A stretch of 64,000 nucleotides of DNA, from positions 1 through 64,000 of the forward strand of contig JADGDG010000019.1 in NCBI GenBank assembly GCA_016744995.1, given 5' to 3'. Source of the DNA: Gammaproteobacteria bacterium. GTDB taxonomy: Bacteria > Pseudomonadota > Gammaproteobacteria > GRL18. The position numbers and the translations under genes are program-made. A model generated the notes under the pieces. It did no database searches, was not told the origin of the DNA, and saw nothing but the letters and a program-made list of their open reading frames with translations. Below are positions 17,782 to 27,909 of this stretch, piece after piece (positions within the stretch are counted from its first letter, which is position 1; the number at the start of each line of letters is the position of its first letter).

Positions 17782-19146
17782 TTATCTCTTACTGCCAACA
17801 GGTATGGATAAAGTAAATTCTGCCCCACCCTGTGGATTATTTTTAAAAATCAAATCACCATTCAGATCATGTGCAAGACCATAACTAATATACAGACCAA
17901 GACCCGTCCCCTGACCAACAGGCTTACTGGTAAAAAAAGGATCAAAAATTGTTTTGGCATCTTGCTCTGAAATACCAATACCTTGATCAATCACATGAAT
18001 AGACACGGTTTCATCTGAAACTGAAGTACTAAGGATCAATTTTGGATGTGTCACAGTTTCCATTGCATCACGGGCATTTTGAATTAAATTAACCAAAACC
18101 TGATGAATCTGTCCTTTACAACTATTAATTTTAATCTCATCGGTTAGTTTATATTGAATCTCTGGTTTAATTTTATCTGTCTTTAAGGCCCAGTTAACGG
18201 CCTTTTTAATCACCGTATTCAGTTCAAAAAAACTATACTCTTCTTTTTGTCCGCCAGAATAATTACGTAAATCCTGAATAATATTATTAACTCGTTCAGC
18301 ACCTTCCAGAGAACCTTCAATCAGTGAATCCATATCATCCTGAATCCGGCCAATTTTAAGCTCCTTATGCAGTTTTTTTAGCTCAGGAGGATCTATTTGT
18401 GCATCGACCGCATTAAGATATTGATTAATCCGGGAACCATAACGTTCCAGAGCATGCATATTACCAAAGATAAAACTAATGGGATTATTTAATTCATGGG
18501 CAACACCGGCAATAAGACGTCCAAGTGAAGCCATTTTTTCAGAATGAATCAGTTGCTGTTGAGTGCGCTGAAGTTCATTATGAGCAAAATTTAACTTTTT
18601 ATAGGCATGACGCAGCTCACCTAATGGCCGGCCAATTAAAACCATTCCCGTTAAAATACCGCTGGCATCAAATCGTGATGAGCAATTCATGGATAGAGGT
18701 GTGGTCGTGCCATCAGAGCAATGAACATTTACCTCACAATCTATCAGAGATTCATGTCTCATTTTTTCTGGAAAAAAATCCAGCATGGCTTGAGAGTCCT
18801 CAGAAAACACTTCATTTAGAGAATGTTGAAGATAATCTTCTTTGGTCTTACCTGTTAACTTTTCCAGAGCAGAATTTACTTGCAGAACAACACCCTCGGT
18901 ATCACAAACAATCAAGGTGTCGGTCATAGCCGAAAGTACACTATTAATAAAAAGCTGGGCTTCTTCAAGTGCTTTATTTTTTACTTCCAGCTCTACCTGA
19001 GAATGCACTAAATCAGCATAAACTGAATCCATTTTATGAATCACTTCAATCCAGGCTTCCTCTGTAGAATCAGTCTGTTGTAAAGAGTCCATTACCCCGG
19101 CTTCCTTTATAAGACTGTCTTTTTGAGTATCTGTATGATGAGTCAT
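17782..19146 (-). CDS. hoxJ: Hydrogen-responsive sensor histidine kinase HoxJ/HupT
   Basis: A soluble 454-residue kinase: an N-terminal PAS domain (about 62-175) without membrane segments, then the HisKA box with the phospho-acceptor H217 in G-V-A-H-E-L-N-N-P, and a HATPase domain with N-L-I-Q-N-A-R-D-A (N box), D-Q-G-I-G-I (G1) and G-Q-G-T-G-L-G-L-Y-I-S (G2). The family receives the H2 signal from HoxBC through the PAS region and sets the phosphorylation of HoxA. It lies between hoxB and hoxA in the same operon, with gaps of 7-8 bases. Confidence 0.93.
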   Translation of the reverse strand: MTHHTDTQKDSLIKEAGVMDSLQQTDSTEEAWIEVIHKMDSVYADLVHSQVELEVKNKALEEAQLFINSVLSAMTDTLIVCDTEGVVLQVNSALEKLTGKTKEDYLQHSLNEVFSEDSQAMLDFFPEKMRHESLIDCEVNVHCSDGTTTPLSMNCSSRFDASGILTGMVLIGRPLGELRHAYKKLNFAHNELQRTQQQLIHSEKMASLGRLIAGVAHELNNPISFIFGNMHALERYGSRINQYLNAVDAQIDPPELKKLHKELKIGRIQDDMDSLIEGSLEGAERVNNIIQDLRNYSGGQKEEYSFFELNTVIKKAVNWALKTDKIKPEIQYKLTDEIKINSCKGQIHQVLVNLIQNARDAMETVTHPKLILSTSVSDETVSIHVIDQGIGISEQDAKTIFDPFFTSKPVGQGTGLGLYISYGLAHDLNGDLIFKNNPQGGAEFTLSIPVGSKR

Positions 19147-19153
19147 ATTGATC

Positions 19154-20695
19154 TCAACCCGCCGCTTTATTTGAATTAGTATCTAATTGTTCAATTTTTT
19201 CCAGACCATAACGTTCAAGCTTACCGCGTAAACCCACTCTGGAAAGTCCCAGTTCTTTTGCCGCACGGCTTTTATTCCATCTCAGTCTGATCAACGTTTC
19301 ACGTAAAATTCTGGATTCTAAAGCTTCAACCCGATCTTTTAATGAGCCTTTAATATCAGCAAAATCATCAAGACTGTTAATTTCTTCCTCAAATGCTGCA
19401 TGAGATACTGCGTGAGGTATCACATGCAGTATTCTGCTTGACAATAGATCCGCACCCAGTTCATCCTCATTACTCATGATCAGCATATGACGGATTTCAT
19501 TTTGTAATTCACGCACATTACCCGGCCAGTGATAGGCTTGCATACAAACCAGAGCTTCATCAGAAAAACCGCTGGCCAGTTTGCTCAGATCATGTATGGC
19601 ATGATCCAAAAGCTCACTGGCTAAAATCGGTATATCAATCTTACGATCTCGCAATGAAGGTAGTGCTATAGTAACGGCGGCCAGACGATAATACAAATCT
19701 TCACGAAACCGCCCTTCCCGTACTTCAGTTTCAAGATGCTTATTGGTTGCCGCAATAACACGCACATCAATATGGCGTGTTTTACCACTGCCTAATGGTC
19801 TGATTTCACCTTCTTGAAGGACGCGCAGTAATTTGACCTGGAAAGCAGCTGACACATCCCCGATCTCATCCAGAAAGACGGTGCCGCCATTTGCCCGTTC
19901 AAACAAACCAATTCGATCTTCAATAGCACCGGTAAACGCACCACGTTTATAGCCAAAGAGTTCACTTTCTAATAATTCATCCGGCAAAGCACCACAGTTT
20001 TCCACCACAAAGGCTTTATCCCAGCGCAGACTATTATAATGCAGTTTACGTGCAGCCAGCTCTTTACCTGTGCCGGATTCACCAGTCAGCAATACCGACA
20101 CATCATAGGGTGCCACACGACTTATTTTTTCACAGACATCATTCATGCTGCTTTCAGAGGTTCGAACAATACCATCATCAGCACCTTCTTCGCCATTGGC
20201 ACTCTGTTGTTCTTTAAGTAAATAGTTATCACGTAATTTTTCACGCTTGGCTGTTATTGATTTATCAACATGCTTTGATAAACGCTTCAATTCAACCGAT
20301 AAGGATTCATTCTGGCTTTGTAAGTCATACATCTGACAGGCATTTTTTAATAAAGGTATAAGCTTGTCAGGATGCCATGGTTTTGAAATATATTGATAAA
20401 TACCCGCATCATTCAGTGCATGAATAATATCATCTGAATCAGTATATCCAGAAATGATCATACGGATCACATCCGGCCATTTTTCACGTACTTGCTGCAA
20501 AAATTCAACACCCGTCAGTTCCGGCATGCGTTGATCACAAAGAATGACCTGTACCCATTCCTGCTGTAATATTTGTTCAGCTTCCTGAATAGTCAGTGCC
20601 GTTCTGACATCAAAATCATCTTCAAGAATACGATACAGTGATTCCAGACTGCGTTGTTCATCATCAACAACTAAGATGGTTGGCAGTGTTGTCAT
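19154..20695 (-). CDS. hoxA: NtrC-family sigma-54 activator HoxA/HupR
   Basis: Response regulator of the H2-sensing system. Receiver domain at 1-120 with phospho-acceptor D54 (C-D-Q-R-M-P-E). AAA+ domain with Walker A G-E-S-G-T-G-K-E (205-212), the sigma-54-contacting G-A-F-T-G-A loop (252-257) and F-L-D-E-I-G-D. A Fis-type HTH at the end ([14 protein letters not shown]). It should act with RNA polymerase-sigma54 at the two -24/-12 promoters found upstream of hupK (27573-27588) and hybO (35625-35640). In this family the unphosphorylated form is the activator. Its start overlaps the hypX stop by 4 bases. Confidence 0.95.
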   Translation of the reverse strand: MTTLPTILVVDDEQRSLESLYRILEDDFDVRTALTIQEAEQILQQEWVQVILCDQRMPELTGVEFLQQVREKWPDVIRMIISGYTDSDDIIHALNDAGIYQYISKPWHPDKLIPLLKNACQMYDLQSQNESLSVELKRLSKHVDKSITAKREKLRDNYLLKEQQSANGEEGADDGIVRTSESSMNDVCEKISRVAPYDVSVLLTGESGTGKELAARKLHYNSLRWDKAFVVENCGALPDELLESELFGYKRGAFTGAIEDRIGLFERANGGTVFLDEIGDVSAAFQVKLLRVLQEGEIRPLGSGKTRHIDVRVIAATNKHLETEVREGRFREDLYYRLAAVTIALPSLRDRKIDIPILASELLDHAIHDLSKLASGFSDEALVCMQAYHWPGNVRELQNEIRHMLIMSNEDELGADLLSSRILHVIPHAVSHAAFEEEINSLDDFADIKGSLKDRVEALESRILRETLIRLRWNKSRAAKELGLSRVGLRGKLERYGLEKIEQLDTNSNKAAG

Positions 20696-22455
20696 ACTGC
20701 ACTCCTTGTCTTATTTTCAACTAACGGGGATATGCGCCGATGTCGTGCGATGGTTAACGGCGTACGGGATTTTGCCACCTTATAGACAAAATTGTAACGT
20801 GCAATATGATAACTGGGATCAAAACCAAAAAAATTCATATGCATTTTGTCCAACTCTGATTTGCGATAGTTGGCAAGTGGTTTATATTGTTCGTCAACCT
20901 CACGACATTTGTTCTTATATTCCAGACGTGATGAGTAAGCAGGCACGTCTGCCAGATCCGCTGCACGTTTTTTTACATCTTTAATAAAGGCTGTGCCTTT
21001 TTTTTCAATGACCTCATTAATGAGACCTAAGGACAATGCGTCCTTAGTCCCCATGGGTAAACGTGCCTGTATAATATGCTCAGCATTCTTCTCACCCGCA
21101 TATCGAGGCAATAAATAAGTCCAGTATTCCGAACCATAAAGATTACCCATATCTTTATAATGAGGGTTAAGAATAACCCCCTGACTGGCCCAGATTTCAT
21201 CCACTGAGCGAGCCAGAAATACTCCCCCTGCTCCAGCATTTCCCTGTAAAGCTGCCACCGTCAGATGTGAGTTTGTATTGATAATTTCCAGAGCCAGATC
21301 ATTAATGGCATTAATGGCATTAATGTTATTCCAGGATTCATCGGCAGCACTCTCTGCGGCCTCAATAAGATTCAGATGCATACCATTTGACCAGAAATCA
21401 GTGCCGCCCATTAAGACAATTACTTTGGTCTCTTGTTGACAGGCTTCAGTATAAGCACGCTGCAAACGCTGACATTGCTCGGTTCCCATAGCCCCATTGT
21501 AGAAGGGAAAGTGCAGATAGCCAACCTCACCTTCCTGCTCATACCAAATATCACGATAACCCGTTGTCTGATCAGGTTCAATTTCAGGTAATGACTTAAC
21601 AGACTGCGCCAGTAAACGTGTAGCTGGAAGTTTAAAGGGATGTTCAGCCTGTTTATCACGCAAATGACCAATCCAGACAGCTCCGTCAATCGTTGCCCGG
21701 CAGATTGCTCCGCCACAGCGGGCAATAAGCTCGCCCGGCTTGCCACTTAATTGCTGTTCTTCATGCGCATCATAAAGATAATATTCACGCCCGAAAATAT
21801 CATCCAGTACACCAGGAAAGCCATCAGCGCTGCGGATTTTGCGCAAGACAATATTTGTTGTATCTTCATACCAATGAATTTTTCGTTCATTCTGGGTCAT
21901 TAATGGCTGCAATTGACCTTTAATTTTGAGCAGTTTTTTTCCTGCTATTGTGCTGTTTTCGGTATTGCTATAATCCAGAGGCTGAGGGATAAAATTACCT
22001 TTTTCAAACAATGCCACGGCTTTTAATACAGCAATAGCAGCCGCTTCAGTCACTTCATTACGATACAGGCTGGCCTTGCTAGTATGCCGTGTCATAAATG
22101 CCTGAGTGGTCCAGATATCACCTGCATCCATCTCTTTATTGGCTTGCAATACCGTTACACCCCATAGTGTCTCATTATTTAATATTGCCCAATCCAGTGC
22201 CGATGGCCCACGATCACCCGCAATGCCAGGATGAACAATAAGGCAGGTCGTCTTGTCCCATATTGATTCCGGTATCGCACGTTTTAGAAACGGAGCAATA
22301 ATTAAATCCGGCTGATACAAATTGACAGCCTCGGCAGCAACGATATCATTAATATCGAATTCAACTGAGACCTCATGTCCCTGCTGTTGTAATTCAATAT
22401 ACAAGCGCTGAGTCAGACTATTAAACGCATGGGTTAAAAAAAGAATGCGCAACAT
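20692..22455 (-). CDS. hypX: HypX/HoxX, CO-ligand synthesis for NiFe hydrogenase
   Basis: 587 residues with the two-part HypX layout. The N-terminal half (about 1-250) is like formyl-tetrahydrofolate hydrolase/methionyl-tRNA formyltransferase (V-H-P-G-I-A-G-D-R-G-P-S-A-L-D-W-A). The C-terminal half (about 270-500) is like enoyl-CoA hydratase (G-N-A-G-A-G-G-V-F-L-A). HypX makes the active-site CO from formyl-THF via formyl-CoA and is kept by organisms that mature hydrogenase in air. Its presence suggests aerobic or microaerobic H2 use. It lies between hypE (adjacent, 0-base gap) and hoxA. Confidence 0.93.
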   Translation of the reverse strand: MLRILFLTHAFNSLTQRLYIELQQQGHEVSVEFDINDIVAAEAVNLYQPDLIIAPFLKRAIPESIWDKTTCLIVHPGIAGDRGPSALDWAILNNETLWGVTVLQANKEMDAGDIWTTQAFMTRHTSKASLYRNEVTEAAAIAVLKAVALFEKGNFIPQPLDYSNTENSTIAGKKLLKIKGQLQPLMTQNERKIHWYEDTTNIVLRKIRSADGFPGVLDDIFGREYYLYDAHEEQQLSGKPGELIARCGGAICRATIDGAVWIGHLRDKQAEHPFKLPATRLLAQSVKSLPEIEPDQTTGYRDIWYEQEGEVGYLHFPFYNGAMGTEQCQRLQRAYTEACQQETKVIVLMGGTDFWSNGMHLNLIEAAESAADESWNNINAINAINDLALEIINTNSHLTVAALQGNAGAGGVFLARSVDEIWASQGVILNPHYKDMGNLYGSEYWTYLLPRYAGEKNAEHIIQARLPMGTKDALSLGLINEVIEKKGTAFIKDVKKRAADLADVPAYSSRLEYKNKCREVDEQYKPLANYRKSELDKMHMNFFGFDPSYHIARYNFVYKVAKSRTPLTIARHRRISPLVENKTRSAV

Positions 22456-23505
22456 TTAACAAATTCTCGGTAATTGTTCTCCCGCCAGCCAATCCACTAC
22501 ACGGCTGCCGCCAAAACTGGTTTCCATTTGTACAAAGCCGTTGTCATCTTCAATGACTTCACCCACGATAGCAGACTGTTGTCCCAGAGGATGTGCCTGC
22601 ATAACATTCAATAATTTTTCACTATCCTGCTGTTTGCAGATACAGATGAGTTTGCCTTCGTTAGCCACATAGAGTGGATCCAGACCCAATAATTCACAGG
22701 CTGCTGATACCGCAGAATTAACTGGGATCATTGTTTCATAGAGTTTCATGCCCACGGCAGATTGTTGCGCCAGCTCATTTAATGTCGTCGCCAGACCACC
22801 ACGAGTGGGATCACGCAGACAATGAATGTCCGGTACTGCAGCAACCATATCAGCAATCAATGTATGCAATGCCGCTGAGTCAGATTGAATGGTGGTTTCA
22901 AATTCCAGATTTTCACGACTCGACATAATAGCTACACCATGATCACCCATCGTGCCACTGACCAGAATAACGTCTCCCGGCTCTGCTCTGTTACCGGAAA
23001 TATTAACCCCGTCAGGTACAATTCCAACGCCCGTTGTGGTAATAAAAACACCATCACCCTTACCTTTTTCCACTACTTTGGTGTCTCCGGTAACAACCGG
23101 AACACCCGCATTAGTGGCAGCTTCACTCATGCTGACGATAATTTTTTCCAGATCAGAAAGAGCAAATCCTTCTTCAAGAATAAATCCTGCTGACAGATAC
23201 AGCGGCCTGGCACCTGCCATAGCCACATCATTAATAGTGCCATGCACAGATAAAGAACCAATATCACCACCGGGGAAAAACAGCGGCGAGATAACATGAC
23301 CATCAGTACTCATCACCATACGTCCAGCAGGCACATCAAAGGCGGCCTGATCATTTGCCTGACGCAGCAATTCATTATCTAAATGTTTGACAAATAGTTC
23401 TTCAATGAGTTGTGCCATGGCGCGCCCACCACTGCCGTGAGTCATATCCACCATGCCATCACGGAGGTTCAGACGTACTGGAAAGCGTTTCATGTTTATT
23501 GGCAT
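22456..23505 (-). CDS. hypE: HypE, cyanide-ligand synthesis
   Basis: HypE dehydrates the thiocarbamate on its C-terminal Cys to a thiocyanate and hands CN to iron on HypCD. The protein ends with the required P-R-I-C tail. The PurM-like ATP-binding fold is visible: M-T-H-G-S-G-G-R-A-M near the N-terminus, then V-V-T-G-D-T-K-V-V-E and R-D-P-T-R-G-G-L-A-T-T-L-N-E. 349 residues, normal length. Overlaps hypD by 10 bases. Confidence 0.96.
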   Translation of the reverse strand: MPINMKRFPVRLNLRDGMVDMTHGSGGRAMAQLIEELFVKHLDNELLRQANDQAAFDVPAGRMVMSTDGHVISPLFFPGGDIGSLSVHGTINDVAMAGARPLYLSAGFILEEGFALSDLEKIIVSMSEAATNAGVPVVTGDTKVVEKGKGDGVFITTTGVGIVPDGVNISGNRAEPGDVILVSGTMGDHGVAIMSSRENLEFETTIQSDSAALHTLIADMVAAVPDIHCLRDPTRGGLATTLNELAQQSAVGMKLYETMIPVNSAVSAACELLGLDPLYVANEGKLICICKQQDSEKLLNVMQAHPLGQQSAIVGEVIEDDNGFVQMETSFGGSRVVDWLAGEQLPRIC

Positions 23506-24710
23506 TCGGTGGTTCCTTTTAATTGAGCAGGAGTTAATTCAACAGGAGTCATTTCAGCAGGCTTTGCTTCTACAGGTTTACTTTCCATTTGACGAAATCG
23601 TCCATAACTCCAATAGGCTGCACAGGCACCTTCAGATGAAACCATGCAGGAGCCCATGGGGTTTTCTGGGGTACAAACAGTGCCAAATAATTTACAATCT
23701 GTCGGTTTTTTAACACCACGTAAAATACGCGGACATTCACAACCTTTAATATCAGAAGCGTGAATTTGCGGTACATCAAAACGTTTTTCAGCATCAAATT
23801 CAGCATAAGATTGTTTTATCTGTAAGGCACTATACGGCACCATACCTAAACCACGCCACTCAAAATTTCGTCGCAGCTCCATCACTTCTGCTACCAGAGT
23901 CTGAGCTTTTTGATTGCCTTCACGGGATACTACCCGTGTGTATTCATTTTCGACTTCATGGCGTCCATTATTGATCTGGCGTATCAGCATTAAAGCAGAC
24001 TGCATCACATCCAGAGGCTCAAAACCAGCAATGACTACTGGTTTTTGAAATTCTTCAGAAAAAAATTCATAGGGCTGACTACCGATAATGGAGCTGACAT
24101 GAGACGGGCCAAAAAAGCCATCGATCACCACCGAACTCATTTCCCGTACTTCAGGAGACTCCAGAATATTCTGAATAGCCGCCGGGGTCAGAACATGATT
24201 ACAAAATACACTAAAATTTTTAAGGCCTTCTTTTTTAGCCTGTTTGATGGCAACGGCAGTGGGCGGCGTGGTGGTTTCAAAACCAATAGCAAAGAAAACC
24301 ACTTCCTTATCCGGATTATTACGAGCAATTTTCAGTGCATCTTGTGTCGAGTACACCATACGAACATCAGCACCTTCTGCCTTAACCTTGAGAAGGCTTT
24401 TACGACCACTGGCAGGCACTCTCATTAAGTCCCCATAGGTACATAAAATAACATTATTTTTTTGTGTCAGCTGGATGGCATTATCAATACGTCCTATGGG
24501 CAAAACGCAAACAGGACAGCCCGGTCCATGAACAAATTTAACATTTTCAGGCATGAGATCCTGTACACCATAGCGGAATATTGCATGGGTATGTCCACCA
24601 CAAAATTCCATCAGATTATACTGACGCTGCGGATCACTTTCTTTTTTAATTGCCGCTGACAACAGCTGTGCCAAATCATGTCGGCGAAATTCATCTACAT
24701 ATTTAATCAT
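23496..24710 (-). CDS. hypD: HypD, Fe(CN)2CO assembly scaffold
   Basis: Iron-sulfur protein that with HypC carries the iron while CN and CO are added. Conserved features: M-E-F-C-G-G-H-T-H (active Cys), G-P-G-C-P-V-C-V-L-P, F-A-I-G-F-E-T-T-T-P, and the cluster Cys near the end (C-E-C-P…C-K-L-F-G-T-V-C-T). After the usual end there is an extra tail of about 30 residues with the repeated A-K-P-A-E-M-T-P-V-E-L-T-P units; its role is unknown. 404 residues, slightly longer than usual. A 157-base gap with a GC-rich hairpin separates it from hypC. Confidence 0.95.
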   Translation of the reverse strand: MIKYVDEFRRHDLAQLLSAAIKKESDPQRQYNLMEFCGGHTHAIFRYGVQDLMPENVKFVHGPGCPVCVLPIGRIDNAIQLTQKNNVILCTYGDLMRVPASGRKSLLKVKAEGADVRMVYSTQDALKIARNNPDKEVVFFAIGFETTTPPTAVAIKQAKKEGLKNFSVFCNHVLTPAAIQNILESPEVREMSSVVIDGFFGPSHVSSIIGSQPYEFFSEEFQKPVVIAGFEPLDVMQSALMLIRQINNGRHEVENEYTRVVSREGNQKAQTLVAEVMELRRNFEWRGLGMVPYSALQIKQSYAEFDAEKRFDVPQIHASDIKGCECPRILRGVKKPTDCKLFGTVCTPENPMGSCMVSSEGACAAYWSYGRFRQMESKPVEAKPAEMTPVELTPAQLKGTTECQ

Positions 24711-24748
24711 TTCATCCTTCCGCTATTCTGCTATTCTGCTTTTAGCTT

Positions 24749-24767
24749 CCCCCTTTTTTAAAGGGGG
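24749..24767. repeat. C5T6A3G5 hairpin in the hypC-hypD gap, likely dispersed repeat
   Basis: CCCCCTTT (24749-24756) and AAAGGGGG (24760-24767) form a perfect 8-bp stem with a 3-base loop in an otherwise tightly packed operon. A short tandem copy of GCTATTCT precedes it and a second G-run follows (24772-24776). The style is that of small dispersed intergenic repeats known in several bacterial genomes; it could also weaken transcription into hypD. Confidence 0.5.
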
Positions 24768-24867
24768 ACTGAGGGGGTTTAATATTTTGATTTGCAATCC
24801 ACTGAATTCCCCTACAGCCAAAAATAAGCACTCTGAGGCAAAGAAGGGGAAAGAGTAAATCCACTAT

Positions 24868-25107
24868 TTATAGATTAACTGACTCATCAGTTAATCCAGC
24901 TTCAGCAAATAATTTCAAAGTACGTTCTGCTTCTTCAGGACTGATTTTATTGAGTGCATAGCCCACATGAATTAAAACAAAATCATGGATTTTTACATCT
25001 TCTACCAGTGCAATAGAAACTTCTTTTTTTACTTCACCAAGGGCAACTATTGCCATATCAGTGGTTTCATCAATAGCAATAATTTTTGCAGGCAATGCCA
25101 GACACAT
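24868..25107 (-). CDS. hypC: HypC, hydrogenase assembly chaperone
   Basis: 79 residues beginning M-C-L-A-L-P-A-K, the HypC/HypG signature whose Cys2 binds iron with HypD and then the large-subunit precursor. The core V-S-I-A-L-V-E-D-V-K-I-H-D-F-V-L-I-H-V-G-Y-A matches the family. It follows hypB by 5 bases. A second HypC-family protein (29668-29958) lies in the structural operon; this copy is more likely the one serving general HypD delivery or the sensor hydrogenase (inference). Confidence 0.95.
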   Translation of the reverse strand: MCLALPAKIIAIDETTDMAIVALGEVKKEVSIALVEDVKIHDFVLIHVGYALNKISPEEAERTLKLFAEAGLTDESVNL

Positions 25108-25112
25108 AGCGA

Positions 25113-25940
25113 CTATCCTATCAAAGTAAGTTGTTGAGTGGTTTTAATCCACTGATACCATAAATCCATGCCTTCACCTGTAGTGGCTGAAACCTGCAGA
25201 ATTTTAATACCCGGATTAACACGATAGGCATAATCAATGCATTTTTCTACATCAAAATTAAGATAAGGCAATAAATCAATTTTGTTTAATAACATAATAT
25301 CTGCAGCATGAAACATATCAGGGTATTTCAGCGGTTTGTCTTCACCTTCAGTCACCGATAAGATAGCGACCTTATGTGCCTCACCCAGATCAAAAGCCGC
25401 CGGACACACCAGATTGCCCACATTCTCAATGAACAATACTCCTTTATCTTCTGGTTTAAGGGTTTCCAGTGCATGACCAATCATGTGAGCATCAAGATGG
25501 CAACCTTTGCCGGTGTTAATTTGCAGAGCTTTAACACCAGTCTCACGAATACGTTCAGCATCATTGGCCGTTTGCTGATCACCTTCTATCACTGCGAGGT
25601 CCAATTCATTTTTCAGATCATCAATAGTGCGTGTCAGTAAGGTGGTTTTTCCTGATCCGGGGCTGGATACCAGATTTAATGTCAGTATATGATGCTCAGC
25701 AAACCAACGTCGATTCAGCGCCGCATATTCATTGTTTTTCCCCAGAATATCCGTTTCAATCTGTACCATTCGAGACTGACTCATACCCGGTGCATGGGCA
25801 TGTGCAGCACCCTGGCCATAGTCGTGATGATGCTCATGATCATTACTGTGGCCATGCTCATGTTCATGTGAGTGTTTATGAGGATGGTTATGTCCCTCAA
25901 TCGTGGTTTCACCTTCACCACATCCGCATACTGTACACAT
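25113..25940 (-). CDS. hypB: HypB, nickel-inserting GTPase
   Basis: GTPase that loads nickel with HypA. It has both N-terminal metal features: the high-affinity M-C-T-V-C-G-C-G motif and a long His-rich stretch (residues 17-50) for nickel storage. The G domain follows, with Walker [21 protein letters not shown], the metal-site C-H of G-K-G-C-H-L-D, and N-K-I-D. 275 residues. Its ATG overlaps the hypA stop by one base. Confidence 0.96.
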   Translation of the reverse strand: MCTVCGCGEGETTIEGHNHPHKHSHEHEHGHSNDHEHHHDYGQGAAHAHAPGMSQSRMVQIETDILGKNNEYAALNRRWFAEHHILTLNLVSSPGSGKTTLLTRTIDDLKNELDLAVIEGDQQTANDAERIRETGVKALQINTGKGCHLDAHMIGHALETLKPEDKGVLFIENVGNLVCPAAFDLGEAHKVAILSVTEGEDKPLKYPDMFHAADIMLLNKIDLLPYLNFDVEKCIDYAYRVNPGIKILQVSATTGEGMDLWYQWIKTTQQLTLIG

Positions 25941-26281
25941 TACTCTACCTCCAGTTCTTTAATTTTCATTTCATCACCACCAACAACTTGTAGCTGATAA
26001 CTGCCGCAGTCAGGGCACTCATCAAATCGCTGTCTTACTTCAACATTTTTTGAGCATTTCATACACCATGCCAGACCGGGCTTATTAATAATTTCCAGAT
26101 TTGCCTGCTCCGCAAGAGTACCTCTTGTTACAGCATAAAAACAAAACTTTATCGCTTCAATTTCTACTCCGGAAAGAGCACCAATTTCAAGCCAGATAGT
26201 TTTTACTTTTTTAAATCCCTGACGTTTGGCGTTATCTTCAAGGATTTGTAAAATGCCTTCACATAAGGACATTTCATGCAT
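25940..26281 (-). CDS. hypA: HypA, nickel metallochaperone
   Basis: 113 residues starting M-H-E-M-S-L-C-E-G, with His2 as nickel ligand. A zinc site is made by C-M-K-C and C-P-D-C-G (about residues 73-92). Passes nickel to the hydrogenase large subunit with HypB. Between hupK (13-base gap) and hypB (1-base overlap). Confidence 0.96.
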   Translation of the reverse strand: MHEMSLCEGILQILEDNAKRQGFKKVKTIWLEIGALSGVEIEAIKFCFYAVTRGTLAEQANLEIINKPGLAWCMKCSKNVEVRQRFDECPDCGSYQLQVVGGDEMKIKELEVE

Positions 26282-26293
26282 TATTATTCTCTC

Positions 26294-27526
26294 TTATACA
26301 ATATGAACTTTATATCCCACACAGGGATCAATGGCATTGATGAGTAACTCTGCCTGAATATTTATTTGCTCTGAATCCCCCTGCAAGCCGGCAAGACTCT
26401 GTGTCACAACCCCCTGCGGATGAAAATTCCATTCAGTCGGTGCAACTATCTGGTATTTTTTAATTTGCTTCTGCTCAACGCAAACATGATGAATTAAAAG
26501 ACCTCTTGCGGCGCTAACAACTCCGATGCCACTCCCCTGAATGTCACATCGTTCCTGACTCATAGCTGATACTGGATTTTCTCCATCATCAAGCAGAGTC
26601 ATCACTATTTGTGCCATTTCAGTCAATCGTGCCACCAGCCTGCTCATTAAACCGTTCCCCCATTGACGATGCAATAACTGCAATAAAGGACTGTCAACAC
26701 GGGTTAAACTACTGGTCTCATAACATTTATTGTGCCATAGAGGTTGCTTGACAAAATTTTCATTTTTAAATTGAGTATATAAGGTATCAATATTTAAATT
26801 CCCTGCTTCTAAACTTTTAGTTTCTAAGCTCTTAGTTTCTAAAGGAAGGAGCCCCGTAATATTATTGCACCCCAGACTTTGCCATTGGTTTTGATGGATT
26901 TTTTTTAAAAACCGAGCTGCAATTGTTTCTGATGATTCGAACCAGTATTGTAATTTTTCTAATGAATCAATTTCCAGCCATTTGGCAGGAGACATAGCAA
27001 AAATGGATTTTTCTAATAACTGATTTAGTTTTCTTATTGGCTGGCAATTTGCTGTGCGAATAACAGGAATATCCGGCTCTAATAAAAATGGATTACTGCC
27101 TGCGGTTAAAAGCTTTCGATGATCCTGTTGATATTTAATAATCTCAGACATTTCCTGGGTCTGTAACGGCTGCTTTAATGATTGTTCATCCAGCAGCTGT
27201 TTATCAAGCAAGGCAGGCCAGTCCAGAAAAATTCGCCATAAATGTTCGCGTAAGGTTTCCATATTCACTAATTTATCACGCACCTGTTCCATATGTAGTG
27301 GCACTTCAAGACCCAGTGCCTGCTCGCAGGCTCTGACTCCGGCACATGCCTGTGCAACACCGCAAATATTAAACAATAAGGGCAGCGTAGTCAGTGATTC
27401 ATTAATACGCTTACCATGAAATACCCGGGAGGCGTGCACTGGACGGGAGGATTGAATTTCGACACGATTTATTTGACTACCGTTCATTACCAGCTGAATA
27501 TCAAGGCAACCTTCTATACTCATCAA
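26294..27526 (-). CDS. hupK: HupK/HoxV-type hydrogenase maturation protein
   Basis: A 410-residue relative of the hydrogenase large subunit that has lost the full metal site. The N-terminal motif is reduced to F-N-I-C-G-V-A-Q-A-C-A and the C-terminal one to D-P-C-V-G-Y-K-V-H, where catalytic subunits have two Cys in each. HupK/HoxV proteins are thought to act as a scaffold between HypCD and the large subunit, mostly for hydrogenases matured in air. Residues 228-250 hold a small repeat (L-E-T-K-S-L-E-T-K-S-L-E-A-G). First gene of the operon, directly downstream of a sigma-54 promoter. Confidence 0.88.
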   Translation of the reverse strand: MMSIEGCLDIQLVMNGSQINRVEIQSSRPVHASRVFHGKRINESLTTLPLLFNICGVAQACAGVRACEQALGLEVPLHMEQVRDKLVNMETLREHLWRIFLDWPALLDKQLLDEQSLKQPLQTQEMSEIIKYQQDHRKLLTAGSNPFLLEPDIPVIRTANCQPIRKLNQLLEKSIFAMSPAKWLEIDSLEKLQYWFESSETIAARFLKKIHQNQWQSLGCNNITGLLPLETKSLETKSLEAGNLNIDTLYTQFKNENFVKQPLWHNKCYETSSLTRVDSPLLQLLHRQWGNGLMSRLVARLTEMAQIVMTLLDDGENPVSAMSQERCDIQGSGIGVVSAARGLLIHHVCVEQKQIKKYQIVAPTEWNFHPQGVVTQSLAGLQGDSEQINIQAELLINAIDPCVGYKVHIV

Positions 27527-27909
27527 AAACCTCTTATAAGTTCACACACCTGATAAAACATTTGTTAAAACTAGCAAAGCATATGCCAACAAACTATCAG
27601 TCAATAAGTTTTTGTTTTCTTTAACTAATTATAGACAATAAGTGGTTTTAAAAATACATAGCGCAAACAAATAATACAATTATTTTTATATTTGTATTAT
27701 TTGTGCACACCCAGAAAAATATATTTGTTAATATAGCAGGAAAAGTGCAAACTCATTAGTCAGCTAAAACTATTTTCAGACTTAGCAGGTAATCTTTCAA
27801 CTCAAGAGCTTGCAGAACATAACACAATTTAGTATCGTTTTCTGCGAAGAGATATTACTCGTGTTATTGTTAAAAAATACAATCTATTTCAGTCTAAAAG
27901 GAATCAAAA
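27527..27909. other. Divergent intergenic region upstream of hupK
   Basis: About 380 bases holding the sigma-54 promoter of the hyp-hox operon (27573-27588). The right part (about 27765-27905) gives an open plus-strand reading with one TAG (K-L-F-S-D-L-A-G-N-L-S-T-Q-E-L, then R-R-D-I-T-R-V-I-V-K-K-Y) that looks like decayed coding sequence; I do not recognise the family. Confidence 0.4.
27573..27588 (-). promoter_or_regulatory. Sigma-54 (-24/-12) promoter of the hupK-hyp-hox operon
   Basis: On the minus strand the sequence is TGGCATATGCTTTGCT. It fits the consensus TGGCAYRNNNNTTGCW at every fixed position. It lies 47 bases before the hupK ATG, so transcription should start about 35 bases before the gene. 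The operon itself encodes a sigma-54 activator (HoxA). Confidence 0.8.

Noticed and set aside
25689..25993. Plus-strand frames opposite hypB rich in His/Met
   Set aside because: They are mirror readings of the His-rich hypB N-terminus and lack start signals.
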